NCBI GenBank assembly: GCA_036278735.1
Contig: DASUKM010000018.1
Span: 1 to 64,000 of the forward strand
Reading direction: 5' to 3'
Source: DASUKM01 sp036278735
GTDB lineage: Bacteria > Acidobacteriota > Vicinamibacteria > Vicinamibacterales > 2-12-FULL-66-21
Length of the DNA: 64,000 nucleotides
The stretch's first letter is position 1; every line of letters starts with the position of its first letter. Position numbers and translations under genes: made by a program. This document shows positions 25,926-35,164 of this stretch, one piece after another. The notes under the pieces were generated by a model. It was given only the letters and a program-made list of their open reading frames with translations. It did no database searches and was not told the DNA's origin.

Positions 25926-27111
25926 CGTGCCCTTCCACACGTCGAGCGTTTTTTGAGGGAGCCGCCCGAGGATAGCCGAAGCGACTGAGCCATTCCGCGA
26001 ACTCACCCCGGAGCAGACCGGCGTCCGCACAGAGTTGGGGGAGGCGCATGCCGCCGTTCACGTTGACTTCCAGGAGCACCGGTCCCCGTGCCGTCAAGGC
26101 GACGTCCCAGGCTTGCATCGGCAGCTTCGGGATCGAAGCCGTCGCGCGCAGGCACAGATCCACGGTGCGCGACCATTCGGGCAGGGTGAACCCCGGCAGC
26201 GGCAGGCCCGTATCGGGATGCCGGTCGATTTCCCGGATGTCGCGTCCAAGCCCGGTGAACGTGCGCCCCACGACGCCCGTCGCCGGATCGACGGGGCCGA
26301 CGAGGTTGCCCGGCTCCCAGTAGTTGTCGGCCATGCTCACGCCGGTGGCGATCTTCCACACGGTCGCGAGCAGGCGTGGCCCCTGGCGGTCCATGATCGT
26401 GACGATTCGGAGGCTGCAGATCCGATCGCCGCAGCGCTCGCGGATGGCCGGATGGGGAGCCAGCAGCTCCTGGAGCAGGATGCCGCCGCGATCGCGAATC
26501 GCGTCGAGTCCGCGGACGAACGCGTCAATCGCGACGGAGGTCCCGTTCGTGAGCACCACCGCGTCGGCCGACGAGTCGACGCGTCGCACGGCCGAGACGT
26601 GACGTCCCCACATCCCGTAGACCGGCTTGGCGATGAACGGCACGTCGAGCGTGCGGATGAAATCCGCGAGCGCCCGCGGCGTACGGCACACGGGGATCAT
26701 CTCGCCGCAGTGGCGTGTGGCGTGATACACGGCGTAGGGCGTGGGGATGGGGAAGCCCAGTCCCCTGAGGAAGGCGTAGGCGACGATCTTGTCGTTCGCG
26801 AGCCCGAGCCACCAGCCTTCTCTCAGGATCGGAATGAGACCATTTTCCAGCCGGCGACCCAGGAATTGCCGCTTCTGGTCCCAGGTGAACCGCCGGTCGT
26901 CGTACAGCCTGTACTGGTAATACTCGTCGGGCTCGAGTTTGCCGACGCCGCGCTGGAGCGCCACGATTTCAGCGGCCTGCGACCAGATCGCCTTGCCCGT
27001 GTCCTGCCGGGCGAGGGGAGCCTGGACGCGCATGACCTTGATGAGCTTGCGGACGCCGCCTACGTGCCGGCCAAGGCTCTTCGGGAGAACCATCGGCCGG
27101 CTTTCGAGCAC
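25906..27111 (-). CDS. ATP-grasp protein of the sugar-transfer-associated type
   Basis: The 401-residue frame begins at a GTG (27111); an ATG at 27093 (MVLPKSLGRHVGG) is an equally good start. ATP-grasp features are FIAKPVYGMWGRHVSAVRR (phosphate and ATP binding), ILLQELLAPHPA, and the metal-ligand end LLEVNVNGGMRLPQLCADAG. The order and MADNYWEPGNLVGPVDPATG stretch resemble the family annotated as sugar-transfer-associated ATP-grasp (alpha-L-glutamate ligase-related). Such enzymes form amide bonds between a carboxylate and an amine. Coupling to the PLP gene and presence in an EPS locus suggest amino-acid decoration (inference). Confidence 0.75.
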   Translation of the reverse strand: MLESRPMVLPKSLGRHVGGVRKLIKVMRVQAPLARQDTGKAIWSQAAEIVALQRGVGKLEPDEYYQYRLYDDRRFTWDQKRQFLGRRLENGLIPILREGWWLGLANDKIVAYAFLRGLGFPIPTPYAVYHATRHCGEMIPVCRTPRALADFIRTLDVPFIAKPVYGMWGRHVSAVRRVDSSADAVVLTNGTSVAIDAFVRGLDAIRDRGGILLQELLAPHPAIRERCGDRICSLRIVTIMDRQGPRLLATVWKIATGVSMADNYWEPGNLVGPVDPATGVVGRTFTGLGRDIREIDRHPDTGLPLPGFTLPEWSRTVDLCLRATASIPKLPMQAWDVALTARGPVLLEVNVNGGMRLPQLCADAGLLRGEFAEWLSRFGYPRAAPSKNARRVEGHDAHQHQ

Positions 27112-27204
27112 GAACTGTGCCGTACCCGCGGCTGCACTCCCTACTCACGGGGCTCTCGTCTCCACGCCGTCCGCCCCGGGATTCACAGGCGACGCGTGGC
27201 CCTC

Positions 27205-27220
27205 TGGCACCTCGATTGAT
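27205..27220 (+). promoter_or_regulatory. Sigma-54-like promoter, flippase operon
   Basis: TGGCACCTCGATTGAT matches the consensus apart from GA instead of GC at -12, and shares the TGGCACCTCG block with the perfect promoter at 10729-10744. It is 51 bp upstream of the flippase GTG. Confidence 0.45.
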
Positions 27221-27270
27221 CGTTCAACCCGTGTACGCTCCTGCACGATTGTTGCATCGCTCCGCCATCT

Positions 27271-28869
27271 GTGATTCGAAAACTACTCGGCGCGCATCGA
27301 CGAAAGTCAGAGGCGTACGACTGGGTCTCGCAGTCAGGGCCTCAGTTCGGGCTCTATGCGCGGAATGTCTTCACGGAATACGTCGCCATCGGACTCAATC
27401 TCTCGCTTGGCCTCCTCCTGCTGCCGTTCAACATCCACTATCTCGGGCAGTCGACGTACGGCCTGTGGGTGCTCGCGGCGTCGGTCACGAATTACTTCTC
27501 GATTCTGGACCTTGGCTACGGATCCGCGCAGGTCAAGTTCGCGGCGCAGTATCGCGCGCTGCGCGACGCGAAGGCGATCAACGAGGTGGCCAGCAGCATC
27601 TTTTTCGTGTTCCTGGGGATTGCCGTCGCCGTGTATGGCGCCGCCTGGTGCGTGGCGTGGCGGCTGGACACGATCTTCCGGCTTGGACCGCATGAAGCCG
27701 CCGTCGGCCGGGCGGTGCTCCTGATCGTGAGCGTCAACGTCGCGCTGACCTTCCCGTTCAGCGTCTACGGCGGCATCGTCAATGGCTTTCAGCGCTATTA
27801 CGTCAACCACACGATTGCCATCGTGACGAGCATCGCGGTCGGGATTGCGAACGTGCTGGTCCTGCTCGCCGGGGGAGGCGTCATCACACTCGTGGCGGTG
27901 ACGACGTCGATTCGGCTCTGTGCGCTGATCGCCTACCGGCACAGCGCCCACAGCACGTTCCCGCCGCTCGAGATCCGCTGGAGACACGTGCGCCGGACGC
28001 GACTGAGCGAGGTGACCGCCTTCAGCCTCTTCCTGCTGGTGATCGACCTCGCCGCGAAGATCAACATGACGTCGGACACGATGGTCGTCGGTGCGTTCGT
28101 CGGCACGGCGGCGGTCGCGGTCTGGTCCGTGGCCAGCCGGCTGACCGGCACCGCGCGCATGTTGACGGGCGTGCTGACCAGCGTGCTCTTTCCCACGATC
28201 GTGCACCACGCGACGCGCAACAATATCGATCGGCTGCAACAGGTGATGATCGAGGGCACGCGCGTGTCGCTCGCGACGGTCATCCCGCTGCTCGTCGCCA
28301 TCTGCGCCCTCGGCGGCCCGCTCGTCGGCGCATGGGTCGGACCACGGTTCGCCGAGGCCGTCCCGGTGATCTACGTGCTCGCCTTCGCCGTCGCGATACG
28401 GACCGGCAACATCAGCGGCCGCGCCATCCTGAAAGGGGCCGGCCAGCACAAGTTCCTGGCCCGGTGGAGCATCATCGCCGCGGTGCTGAATCTCGTGCTG
28501 AGCATCGTCTTCGTGCGCCGGTACGGCATCATCGGGTCCGCGATGGGGACGGTGATGGCAGGGCTGGCGGTGACGATCGGGGTGTTGTTTCCGGCGGCTT
28601 GCCGGCGGGTCGATCTCCGGATCGTCGATCTGTTCCGCCGAGCCATCTGGCCGGCCTTGTGGCCGTCAATTGCCCCGGCGGCGTTGCTGGTGCTCGCCCG
28701 CTCGTACGTGGAGGGCAGCATCGTGCTGATCCTACTGGCTGGCGCCGTCGGCACGCTGGTCTACGCGGCGACCTTCTTCACGCTCGCCCTGGCTCCGCTC
28801 GATCGGGCCTGGTACGTCCAGCGGCTGGAGACCCTGTTCCGGAAGAGTGGAGTGTCGCTGACGCTGTGA
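27271..28869 (+). CDS. wzx: Wzx-type polysaccharide flippase (MATE/MOP superfamily)
   Basis: A GTG start gives 532 residues with about 12-14 hydrophobic segments spread over the length. The N terminus (VAIGLNLSLGLLLLPFNIHY, then YGLWVLAASVTNYFSILDLG, YGSAQVKFAAQY) is typical of the PST/Wzx branch of the MOP exporters, which flip undecaprenyl-linked repeat units across the inner membrane. The sequence ends with a GTGA overlap with an unrecognised gene. It is the only flippase in the window, so it probably serves the EPS made by both operon groups. Donor specificity cannot be told. Confidence 0.88.
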   Translation: MIRKLLGAHRRKSEAYDWVSQSGPQFGLYARNVFTEYVAIGLNLSLGLLLLPFNIHYLGQSTYGLWVLAASVTNYFSILDLGYGSAQVKFAAQYRALRDAKAINEVASSIFFVFLGIAVAVYGAAWCVAWRLDTIFRLGPHEAAVGRAVLLIVSVNVALTFPFSVYGGIVNGFQRYYVNHTIAIVTSIAVGIANVLVLLAGGGVITLVAVTTSIRLCALIAYRHSAHSTFPPLEIRWRHVRRTRLSEVTAFSLFLLVIDLAAKINMTSDTMVVGAFVGTAAVAVWSVASRLTGTARMLTGVLTSVLFPTIVHHATRNNIDRLQQVMIEGTRVSLATVIPLLVAICALGGPLVGAWVGPRFAEAVPVIYVLAFAVAIRTGNISGRAILKGAGQHKFLARWSIIAAVLNLVLSIVFVRRYGIIGSAMGTVMAGLAVTIGVLFPAACRRVDLRIVDLFRRAIWPALWPSIAPAALLVLARSYVEGSIVLILLAGAVGTLVYAATFFTLALAPLDRAWYVQRLETLFRKSGVSLTL

Positions 28870-29789
28870 ACGCCGAGGCTCTGTCTGGTGCGTTGGCCGT
28901 GTGCGATCTGGCCCGCCGGCGTCCGCCGCTGACGGCAATGGGAGCGATCGCGGCACGACTGGGGGTCGACGATCGCGCGATGCACGCGATCGTCAGGCAG
29001 GTGACGGATGCGCCCGCCAGCCGCTCGACCGTGCGGTCGCTGAAGGCCGACTTCGTCCGCCTGGAGAGTGGCGCCGCCTCGGCGTTCGAGCGGTATGCGC
29101 TGCTCACCGCGGCCATCGTGCAGTTGTCGAGTGCCCCCGTGGCGCTCGGCTCGGGCGTCCGGCGGGTGATGGCCGACCGGCTGCGCCGGCTCGCCGAGTG
29201 TCCCGAGCACGCGCCGCCGAGTCCTGTCGACGTCGACAGCGCAGCCTTCGTAGCGCTCGCCAAGATTGTGACGTCGCGCCGGTTTCCCGCCGGACAATTC
29301 GACTGGGAACCGTCCGGCATCCCGCGATCGGTTCTCCTGCGAATCCCGGCGCGGCGGCTGCCCGCGCTCGTGGGTTTCATCGCCTTCCGAATGGGCGGGT
29401 TCGGGCCAATCATGTTCAGCCATTTGAGCCAGGCCCGCGCTCAAAAATCGCTCGACGAGCGCGAGGCGAAACGATCGTACTTTCGAATGGCGAAGACACT
29501 GGAGGTGCAGCCGGAGATGCGGGGCTTCGCCGCCTGGTCGTGGTTCCGCGCGCCCGCCACACACGCGGTCAGCCCACACCTGGCGTGGCTCAGTACCGTC
29601 TTTCTCGAGAACGGCGGATTCGTCAGCGACTGCGGTCCCGACGATCCCTCCCATGGCGCGCTGTACCGAAGCGCGACGCGGCGGCGCCTGTACGAGCGCG
29701 GCGAGTACGTGCCCGCCAAGGGGCTCGTGCTGTGGCCGCGCCGGGCGATGCTCCGCTGGGCCGACCGGCATCCGGAATTCGACGATTGA
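28866..29789 (+). CDS. Unrecognised protein coupled to the flippase gene
   Basis: A GTG at 28866 overlaps the flippase stop (GTGA), giving 307 residues. I do not recognise the family. The protein is rich in Ala, Arg and Leu in its N-terminal half and has a conserved-looking C-terminal part with SYFRMAKTLEV, RGFAAWSWFRAPATHAVSPHL and SVFLENGGFVSDCGPDD-like residues (HAVSPHLAWLSTVFLENGG), with several Trp and His. No signal peptide or membrane segment is obvious. The translational coupling makes a role in repeat-unit assembly or decoration likely. It ends 3 bp from the convergent PP-loop gene. Confidence 0.6.
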   Translation: MNAEALSGALAVCDLARRRPPLTAMGAIAARLGVDDRAMHAIVRQVTDAPASRSTVRSLKADFVRLESGAASAFERYALLTAAIVQLSSAPVALGSGVRRVMADRLRRLAECPEHAPPSPVDVDSAAFVALAKIVTSRRFPAGQFDWEPSGIPRSVLLRIPARRLPALVGFIAFRMGGFGPIMFSHLSQARAQKSLDEREAKRSYFRMAKTLEVQPEMRGFAAWSWFRAPATHAVSPHLAWLSTVFLENGGFVSDCGPDDPSHGALYRSATRRRLYERGEYVPAKGLVLWPRRAMLRWADRHPEFDD

Positions 29790-29792
29790 TCG

Positions 29793-31313
29793 TCAGAACG
29801 GGGAGCCGTACGCCTTCTGCTGATGGCCGAGGGCCCACGGAAACAGATAACGGCGCAAATGCGTGGGCCCCGCGGAAATGCGCTGCGCCACGCGGTTCGC
29901 ATACGAGGCCTTGAGCGCCGTGGCGTACCAGCCCGGCGTCGCGACCGACCCGAGCTGCCCGGTGGTCTTCCGGACCACACTCTCCAGATGATCGACGCGC
30001 CGGTCGATCAGCGGGGGCATGCGGCCGCGCCTGATCCACTGCCAGCGCCGCTCCGACAGCCACGCGAAGTAGTCGCTCGCCGAGGTGGGCGAGAGGAAGT
30101 TCCTGTTGCGCAGCAGGAGCACCCACGTGGCCTTTTTCGCCTGTCCGAAGAGTTCGCGCGGCACGCCGGCGCTCTCCACGATGCGGCGGCAGATGGGGCG
30201 GCTGTAGTCCCCCGGGACGTCCCACGGCGCCATGTCCGGAGCGTTGCTGATGGCGTGGAGATCGCGAATCTGGCGCACCCCCCAGAAGCTGATGGGACAG
30301 TGAATCATGCCGATGCCGAGCCGGTACTCGGTGACCGACAGGCCCGATTGGTCCCCGCGCACGATACTCGCGTCGCACGAGGGGGATTCCTTTGCCCACA
30401 CCTTGTCGCCGTGATAACCCGTGAGGAGCACTTTGTTGGCGAGCAGCGTTCCCGCCCCGCTGAAGAAGACGTCTCCCCCGTGGGCGTCCGACGCGAGGAA
30501 CGGCACCTCCGGGAGCGGGCCGTTCTCCATCCAGGCGCTTCGCTGGACCGTGATGGGAGTCATGCCCAGGCATCTGGCCAGGGGCTCGCCACTGTCATCC
30601 AGCCCTCGGCGAGCCTGATCGAAGGACAGCACCATCGTGGCGCCGGCGCGGCGCGCGAGTACGGTGACGGTCGACGAGTCGTACCCCGACGACGCGGTGC
30701 TGAGCAGCTCGTACTTGTGTCCGCGCTGGGGCGCGCCCGCGTTCTCCGCCAGGGCGCTCGTCGAGCGTTCGAGAAACGACGCGTAGCGATCGAACGTGCT
30801 GAAGTCTCGCCCGAGACCTGGCTTGGCGCGCCGGCTCAGCGTCGCGCCGTCCCACACGAAATTGTCGAAGTAGACGAGCTGAACGGGTCCGGCCGACGTC
30901 GGCAACGTGCGGCGGTACTTGCCAAGGCCGCCGACGATCGTGCGGAAGATCCAGAAATACTTGCCGGTCGCCTCGTCGATTCTGGCGCCCGAGGCGGCCA
31001 GCAGGCACGCCAGGGAGTTGGATACCCACGGACCGGTTGGCGTCTCGAGTGCCTGCAGCCGATCCACTGTCGAACCCGACGTGACGAAGACCATCTGGCC
31101 GTCTCGCACGCGCCCGCCAGACCCCGCGACGATGTCGGTCTGGTCGAACCCGCCGTCCTGAAATGGGCCGGCCCAGGTCGCCTCGCAGAACCACTCGTCA
31201 GCCACTTCCACCTGGGGACCGTGATAGACCGTCACGTGCCTTGCCCCGCGGTCACAGCACGCCAGCCAGGCCAGCCGTGGCCAGGCTGCCACTCTCACGT
31301 AACTGATGCGCAT
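29793..31313 (-). CDS. PP-loop (asparagine-synthetase C-domain-like) protein without a glutaminase domain
   Basis: The 506-residue product carries the ATP pyrophosphatase motif STASSGYDSSTVTVLARR (residues about 205-221) and, at about 297-306, LLTGYHGDKVW, which corresponds to the GEGGDELF region of asparagine synthetases. The N-terminal 150 residues lack the MCGI start and thus the glutaminase nucleophile, although a PWVSNSLACLL to VQLVYFDNF region faintly recalls the structural N-domain of beta-lactam synthetases and lasso-peptide cyclases. It may adenylate a carboxylate and use an amine other than glutamine-derived ammonia. It is convergent with the flippase operon and stands alone on its strand. 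Function unassigned. Confidence 0.65.
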   Translation of the reverse strand: MRISYVRVAAWPRLAWLACCDRGARHVTVYHGPQVEVADEWFCEATWAGPFQDGGFDQTDIVAGSGGRVRDGQMVFVTSGSTVDRLQALETPTGPWVSNSLACLLAASGARIDEATGKYFWIFRTIVGGLGKYRRTLPTSAGPVQLVYFDNFVWDGATLSRRAKPGLGRDFSTFDRYASFLERSTSALAENAGAPQRGHKYELLSTASSGYDSSTVTVLARRAGATMVLSFDQARRGLDDSGEPLARCLGMTPITVQRSAWMENGPLPEVPFLASDAHGGDVFFSGAGTLLANKVLLTGYHGDKVWAKESPSCDASIVRGDQSGLSVTEYRLGIGMIHCPISFWGVRQIRDLHAISNAPDMAPWDVPGDYSRPICRRIVESAGVPRELFGQAKKATWVLLLRNRNFLSPTSASDYFAWLSERRWQWIRRGRMPPLIDRRVDHLESVVRKTTGQLGSVATPGWYATALKASYANRVAQRISAGPTHLRRYLFPWALGHQQKAYGSPF

Positions 31314-31515
31314 GACGTTCGATGCTCCTAGCCCTGCGGTCGGCCTTCAATCCTCGTGCCGGCGGTCGCCCGGCTGCCCCGGACGTTCTACGACTCGCGG
31401 TCGGCGGGAGGCGTTCGCGTCCGTCCCAGGATGAGGCACGCGTGCATGGAACGCCGACACGCGCCGCTGAGGCGGTTCTCGTCGATGCGTCCCGCCACGA
31501 TTCCCATGCGTCACG

Positions 31516-34128
31516 TTACGACTGGCCACTGTTGGCGGGGAGGATCGTGGTGTCGTCCTTCAGCGCGCCCGGCGAGCTGTTCAGGTAGGTCGACGGCGAC
31601 AGCACGATCTGATCGATCGAGATGCCGTCCTCGCGCACCTGAATCCGGACGTCGTGCGTGCCCGCCGCGGCAAAATAAATCAACGGCCCGAGCGCCCCCG
31701 CGCCGTAGCCATCGTCCTGCCAGCCCCACCCGTGATCGCCGCAGCCGTGACAGTCCTCCAGCACGACCGGGGCGCTGTCCGTGCTCCCGATGCGGAATGC
31801 CGCGTCCCCGTCGGCATCGACGGAGTCGGAGAACTGTACGTGCACCGAGTCGTTGTCGTAGTCGTTGTTCTCGGCTTCGCTGCGCAGCCACAGCCGGTAC
31901 GGCGTCCCCGCCTTCGCGGTGAACGACATCTCGAAATAATCGAGGGGGTTGGCGAGCGCGGTTTGCACCTTCGGGGCATCGCGATCCTCGTTCCAGATGC
32001 GAGCCCCGCCGGCCGCGGAGGGGTCAGCGGTGACGACCCAGTTGCCCACGATCGTCGGCGCCCCCTTCGCATAGAGGACGACGTCCCCGTCGGGAGGCGG
32101 CGAGGCGCCGCCGGTGCTCTCCGCGTAGACCGTCGCGTCGTTTTTCAATTTTCCGGGGGAGGCCGTGAGGTACTTCTGGGGCGACAGCATGATTTGATCG
32201 ATCCATACGCCATCCTCGCGGCGCTGGATCCGGATCGTGTGCGTGCCGGTGGTCGCAAAGTAGATCGCCGGGCCGAGCACCCCGACACCCCACCCGTCGT
32301 CCTGCCAGCCCCATCCCTGCAGCCCACACCCGCTGCAGTCTTCGAGATTGACTTCGGCGCTCGACGTCGTCCCGATGCGGTACGCCGCTGAGCCCGAACT
32401 GGTGACCGAGTCGGAGAACTGCACGTGGACCGAGTCGTTGCCCCAGAAGTTGCTCTGCGCGCGCAGGCGCAGCCAGAGCCGATACGGCTTGCCGGCATCC
32501 GCGGTGAACTTCAATTCGAAGGCGTCGGCCGGCTGCGCCGACGCCGTGGAGACCTTCGAGCGTCCGGTATTCGGCTCCAGGATCTTCCGGCCGCCGGCGG
32601 CGGTGCTGTCGGGCTCGACCGTCCAGTCGCCCGTGACGGGAGATGCCGTACTGGCATAGAGCACGACATCGCCGGGCCCGCTCACGCCGTTGATGTCGGG
32701 GATGCCGCCGCTGCCCGAGGTGGTGAAGCTGTCGATCGGACCCGGCTTTTCGACGTACGCCATCGTCTTCGAGACGATCTGCCAGTAGTAGGTCGTCCCG
32801 GGTTGCAAGCCCGTGATCGTGTAGGTCTTCAGCTTGCCGTTCTCGGAGGGGCCGAGCATCAGGTTCTGGGCGAGCAGCGCGGGCTTCGCGGACGTGCCGA
32901 AATACACGTCGTAGATGTGCGCCCACAGGCCTCCGTTCCAGGTGAGCGTGACCGAGGCCGTGTCCTGACCGGTCGCCCCGTTGGCAGGCGAAATGTACGC
33001 GGGGGTGCCCGACGGCAGCGGCGTGAACGGCTTGGTCTCCTTGTTGCCGGTGCTGTTGTTCCACTTGCGATCGAACTGATCGACGAACCACTGATAGAAC
33101 CACGGCTTCGTCGTGAAGTAGTTGTGCTCCTGCTGGCTGTTGGTCGAGGGGGAGGTCCAGTTGGACGATCCGAAGATGACCATGCCCTGACTGCGCAGGA
33201 CGACCGATTTCTGATGGAGGAGGCCGATGTGCGCCCGCTGGCGGATCTGCACGCCGGCGTGATACATCCGGTCGACGTTGTACGCGTCCCAGAGCCGGCT
33301 GCGGTTCCGGTATTCCTCCTGCTCGATCAGGAGGCGGACCGGCACGCCACGCGCCACGGCGCGGATCATCGCGTCGGCGTGGGCGGCGTCGGTGATGCGG
33401 TACATCGTCACGTCGATCCCGGTCTTCTCGGCGTCGTACCGGCTCACCGCACGCTTGCGATAGCTGTCCTCGGGCGGAAAGTTCAGATCGGGGTCGATGG
33501 AGAACGTCGGGTACGTCCGGACCAGCGGGCCGTTGACGTTCGCGTAATTGGCGAAATGCGTCGTGTCGACCCACGAATCGTCGTACTTCGTCTTGAACGA
33601 ATCCACGACTGCCGGGTCGTCGGAAAAGTAGAGCACCTCGTCGGTGTAGTTCGTGTAGGGGGAGTCGGGCACGAACGCGCTGCTGAAATTGCCGGCCGTG
33701 AACATGACGGTGTTCTGGCCGGCGAACAGCATCATCTTCCAGTGCAGGATTCCGTTCGCGACGCGCTTGCGCATCGGAATGCCGGCCGAGGCCAGCTCCG
33801 ACAGACGGTCGGCATTCGTCGCCTCGGTCGCGTTCGCGCGGGGATCCATCAGCACGCGCACGGGGACCCCGGCGTCCAAGCGTTTCTGCAGCTCGGCGGG
33901 ATACCGCGCATCCTTCATGAACCAGAAGGCGACGTCGATGCCGACCTTCTCGTTTCGAATCAGGTTGATCAATGGTGTCCGGCAGTCCTGATACGCCGTG
34001 TCGCAGAGCGTTTCCGCGGCGGCCGCCGGCGACGGAAGCAGCGCGAGGAGGAGCGCCACGCCGGCGCCCGCGGTGACCCACGCGCGGAAGCACCCGGATT
34101 GGCGCAGCCCGAAGGGTTGGGTTCGCAT
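31516..34128 (-). CDS. Secreted phospholipase-D-like protein with Fn3 and two repeated C-terminal modules
   Basis: With the ATG at 34128 the product is 870 residues. Signal peptide to about residue 38 (ending AAAAE). Two PLD half-sites follow, H129xK131 (ILHWKMMLFAG...GNFSS) and H305xK307 (LLHQKSVVL...GSSNWT), but the Asp of the HxKx4D motif is Ala and Arg respectively. A fibronectin-III-like domain spans about 372-470 (LTWNGG, ITGLQPGTTYYWQI). Two copies of a beta-rich module (about 487-670 and 681-870) share YRLWLR, NDSVHVQFSDS, GWGWQDDG, REDGxxIDQIxLSP. The same module recurs twice in the secreted protein at 59658-63179; here it has an extra CxxC (DCSGCG, DCHGCG). Likely an extracellular phosphodiesterase or binding protein. 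Confidence 0.82.
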   Translation of the reverse strand: MRTQPFGLRQSGCFRAWVTAGAGVALLLALLPSPAAAAETLCDTAYQDCRTPLINLIRNEKVGIDVAFWFMKDARYPAELQKRLDAGVPVRVLMDPRANATEATNADRLSELASAGIPMRKRVANGILHWKMMLFAGQNTVMFTAGNFSSAFVPDSPYTNYTDEVLYFSDDPAVVDSFKTKYDDSWVDTTHFANYANVNGPLVRTYPTFSIDPDLNFPPEDSYRKRAVSRYDAEKTGIDVTMYRITDAAHADAMIRAVARGVPVRLLIEQEEYRNRSRLWDAYNVDRMYHAGVQIRQRAHIGLLHQKSVVLRSQGMVIFGSSNWTSPSTNSQQEHNYFTTKPWFYQWFVDQFDRKWNNSTGNKETKPFTPLPSGTPAYISPANGATGQDTASVTLTWNGGLWAHIYDVYFGTSAKPALLAQNLMLGPSENGKLKTYTITGLQPGTTYYWQIVSKTMAYVEKPGPIDSFTTSGSGGIPDINGVSGPGDVVLYASTASPVTGDWTVEPDSTAAGGRKILEPNTGRSKVSTASAQPADAFELKFTADAGKPYRLWLRLRAQSNFWGNDSVHVQFSDSVTSSGSAAYRIGTTSSAEVNLEDCSGCGLQGWGWQDDGWGVGVLGPAIYFATTGTHTIRIQRREDGVWIDQIMLSPQKYLTASPGKLKNDATVYAESTGGASPPPDGDVVLYAKGAPTIVGNWVVTADPSAAGGARIWNEDRDAPKVQTALANPLDYFEMSFTAKAGTPYRLWLRSEAENNDYDNDSVHVQFSDSVDADGDAAFRIGSTDSAPVVLEDCHGCGDHGWGWQDDGYGAGALGPLIYFAAAGTHDVRIQVREDGISIDQIVLSPSTYLNSSPGALKDDTTILPANSGQS

Positions 34129-34168
34129 GGCAGGGTTGGAAAGCAACCCGCGTACCCGATTATCTTTT

Positions 34169-35164
34169 TCAGCCGCGCGCGCCGATCGGCGCCTGGCGTC
34201 CCCCACGCCGGCGATCCTTCCATCGCTGCGTCGCGATGCCGGCGAAGAACCAGATCCAGAGTTCCCGCTCGAAGGCGGCCGCGACATCGCGCCGGAGCGT
34301 CGCGACAACGGCGCGCCGGGCGATCACGAACAGCTTCCGGTACAGGTATCTGGGCACGCCGAAGACGTGCGGCACGGTGCGGAAGTCGAGCGACGTCTCC
34401 TCCGGTCTCTCCATGTCGAGCCCGGCCTTTTCGTACAGCATGGCCCGGCTGATACCGCGCCAGTAGAACCAGCGGCGGAAATAGCGCTTGTTCAACCGGC
34501 TGCGCGGGATGATGTGCCGCACGGTGAATTCGGGGACGTACCAGCCGCGCACCCCCGCGGCCCGCGCCCGGATGCACCATTCCCGCACTTCCTGGCCGAG
34601 CAGCGTCCCGGCCTTGCGCCCGGTGTGGGGATCCAGGAGCCCGGCGCGGGCAAAGGCTTCGCGGCGAAACGCCATGTTGACCCCCAGCGGGACGCGCGGG
34701 CCGAACTCGAGGGGTGAAGGGCCGTAGTCGAGCAGCGCGATGACCGCCCACAGCCGCCCGCTGCGATCGGGCAGCCAGGCGGGGCGCGGGCCGCGCCAGA
34801 TCGGCAGGACTCTGCCGCCGATGTAATCCGCGTTCAACCGTTCGAGTCCGGAGGCCGCGGCCGTCAGCCAGCCCTCGTCCACGCGGACGTCGTCGTCGGT
34901 CGTGACGATGATGTCTCCGGAGGCGAGGCGGATCCCGGCGTTCAGCGCGGGGCTGCGCCCCTGCTCGCGTTCGAACAGGTATCGCAGCGGCGCGGGAAAG
35001 GTGGCCGCGGCCGCCGCCACCACGGCGGCGGTGTCGTCGGTCGAGTTGTTGTCGACGACGATCACTTCCCACTCGGCCGATGGACGCAGCGTCGCGAGGC
35101 TCTGCAGCGTCTCGGCGAGATCTCCCGCCCGGTTGTACGTCGCGATGACGATGGAGAACGTCAT
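34169..35164 (-). CDS. Family 2 glycosyltransferase, copy B (YFRRWFYWRGISRA type)
   Basis: This 331-residue GT-A enzyme starts MTFSIVIATYNRAGDLAETL, with VVDNNSTDDT and TTDDDVRVD as the DxD-type motif, GVNMAFRREAF, and GQEVREWCIRARAAGVRGWYV. It shares length and the late YFRRWFYWRGISRA signature with copy A at 22693-23688. Its ATG overlaps the stop of the next upstream gene by ATGA, so it is the last gene of the large operon running from 44467. Cytoplasmic, no clear membrane segment apart from a hydrophobic C-terminal patch. Sugar unknown. Confidence 0.85.
   Translation of the reverse strand: MTFSIVIATYNRAGDLAETLQSLATLRPSAEWEVIVVDNNSTDDTAAVVAAAAATFPAPLRYLFEREQGRSPALNAGIRLASGDIIVTTDDDVRVDEGWLTAAASGLERLNADYIGGRVLPIWRGPRPAWLPDRSGRLWAVIALLDYGPSPLEFGPRVPLGVNMAFRREAFARAGLLDPHTGRKAGTLLGQEVREWCIRARAAGVRGWYVPEFTVRHIIPRSRLNKRYFRRWFYWRGISRAMLYEKAGLDMERPEETSLDFRTVPHVFGVPRYLYRKLFVIARRAVVATLRRDVAAAFERELWIWFFAGIATQRWKDRRRGGRQAPIGARG

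Noticed and set aside
31346..31361. Sigma-54-like CGGCACGAGGATTGAA (minus) before the PP-loop gene
   Set aside because: It has two changes, including GA at -12; not distinguishable from chance in GC-rich DNA.
34142..34157. Sigma-54-like GGGTACGCGGGTTGCT (minus) before the PLD-like gene
   Set aside because: The -24 box is poor apart from GG, and the start codon would lie only about 3 nt from the transcription start.
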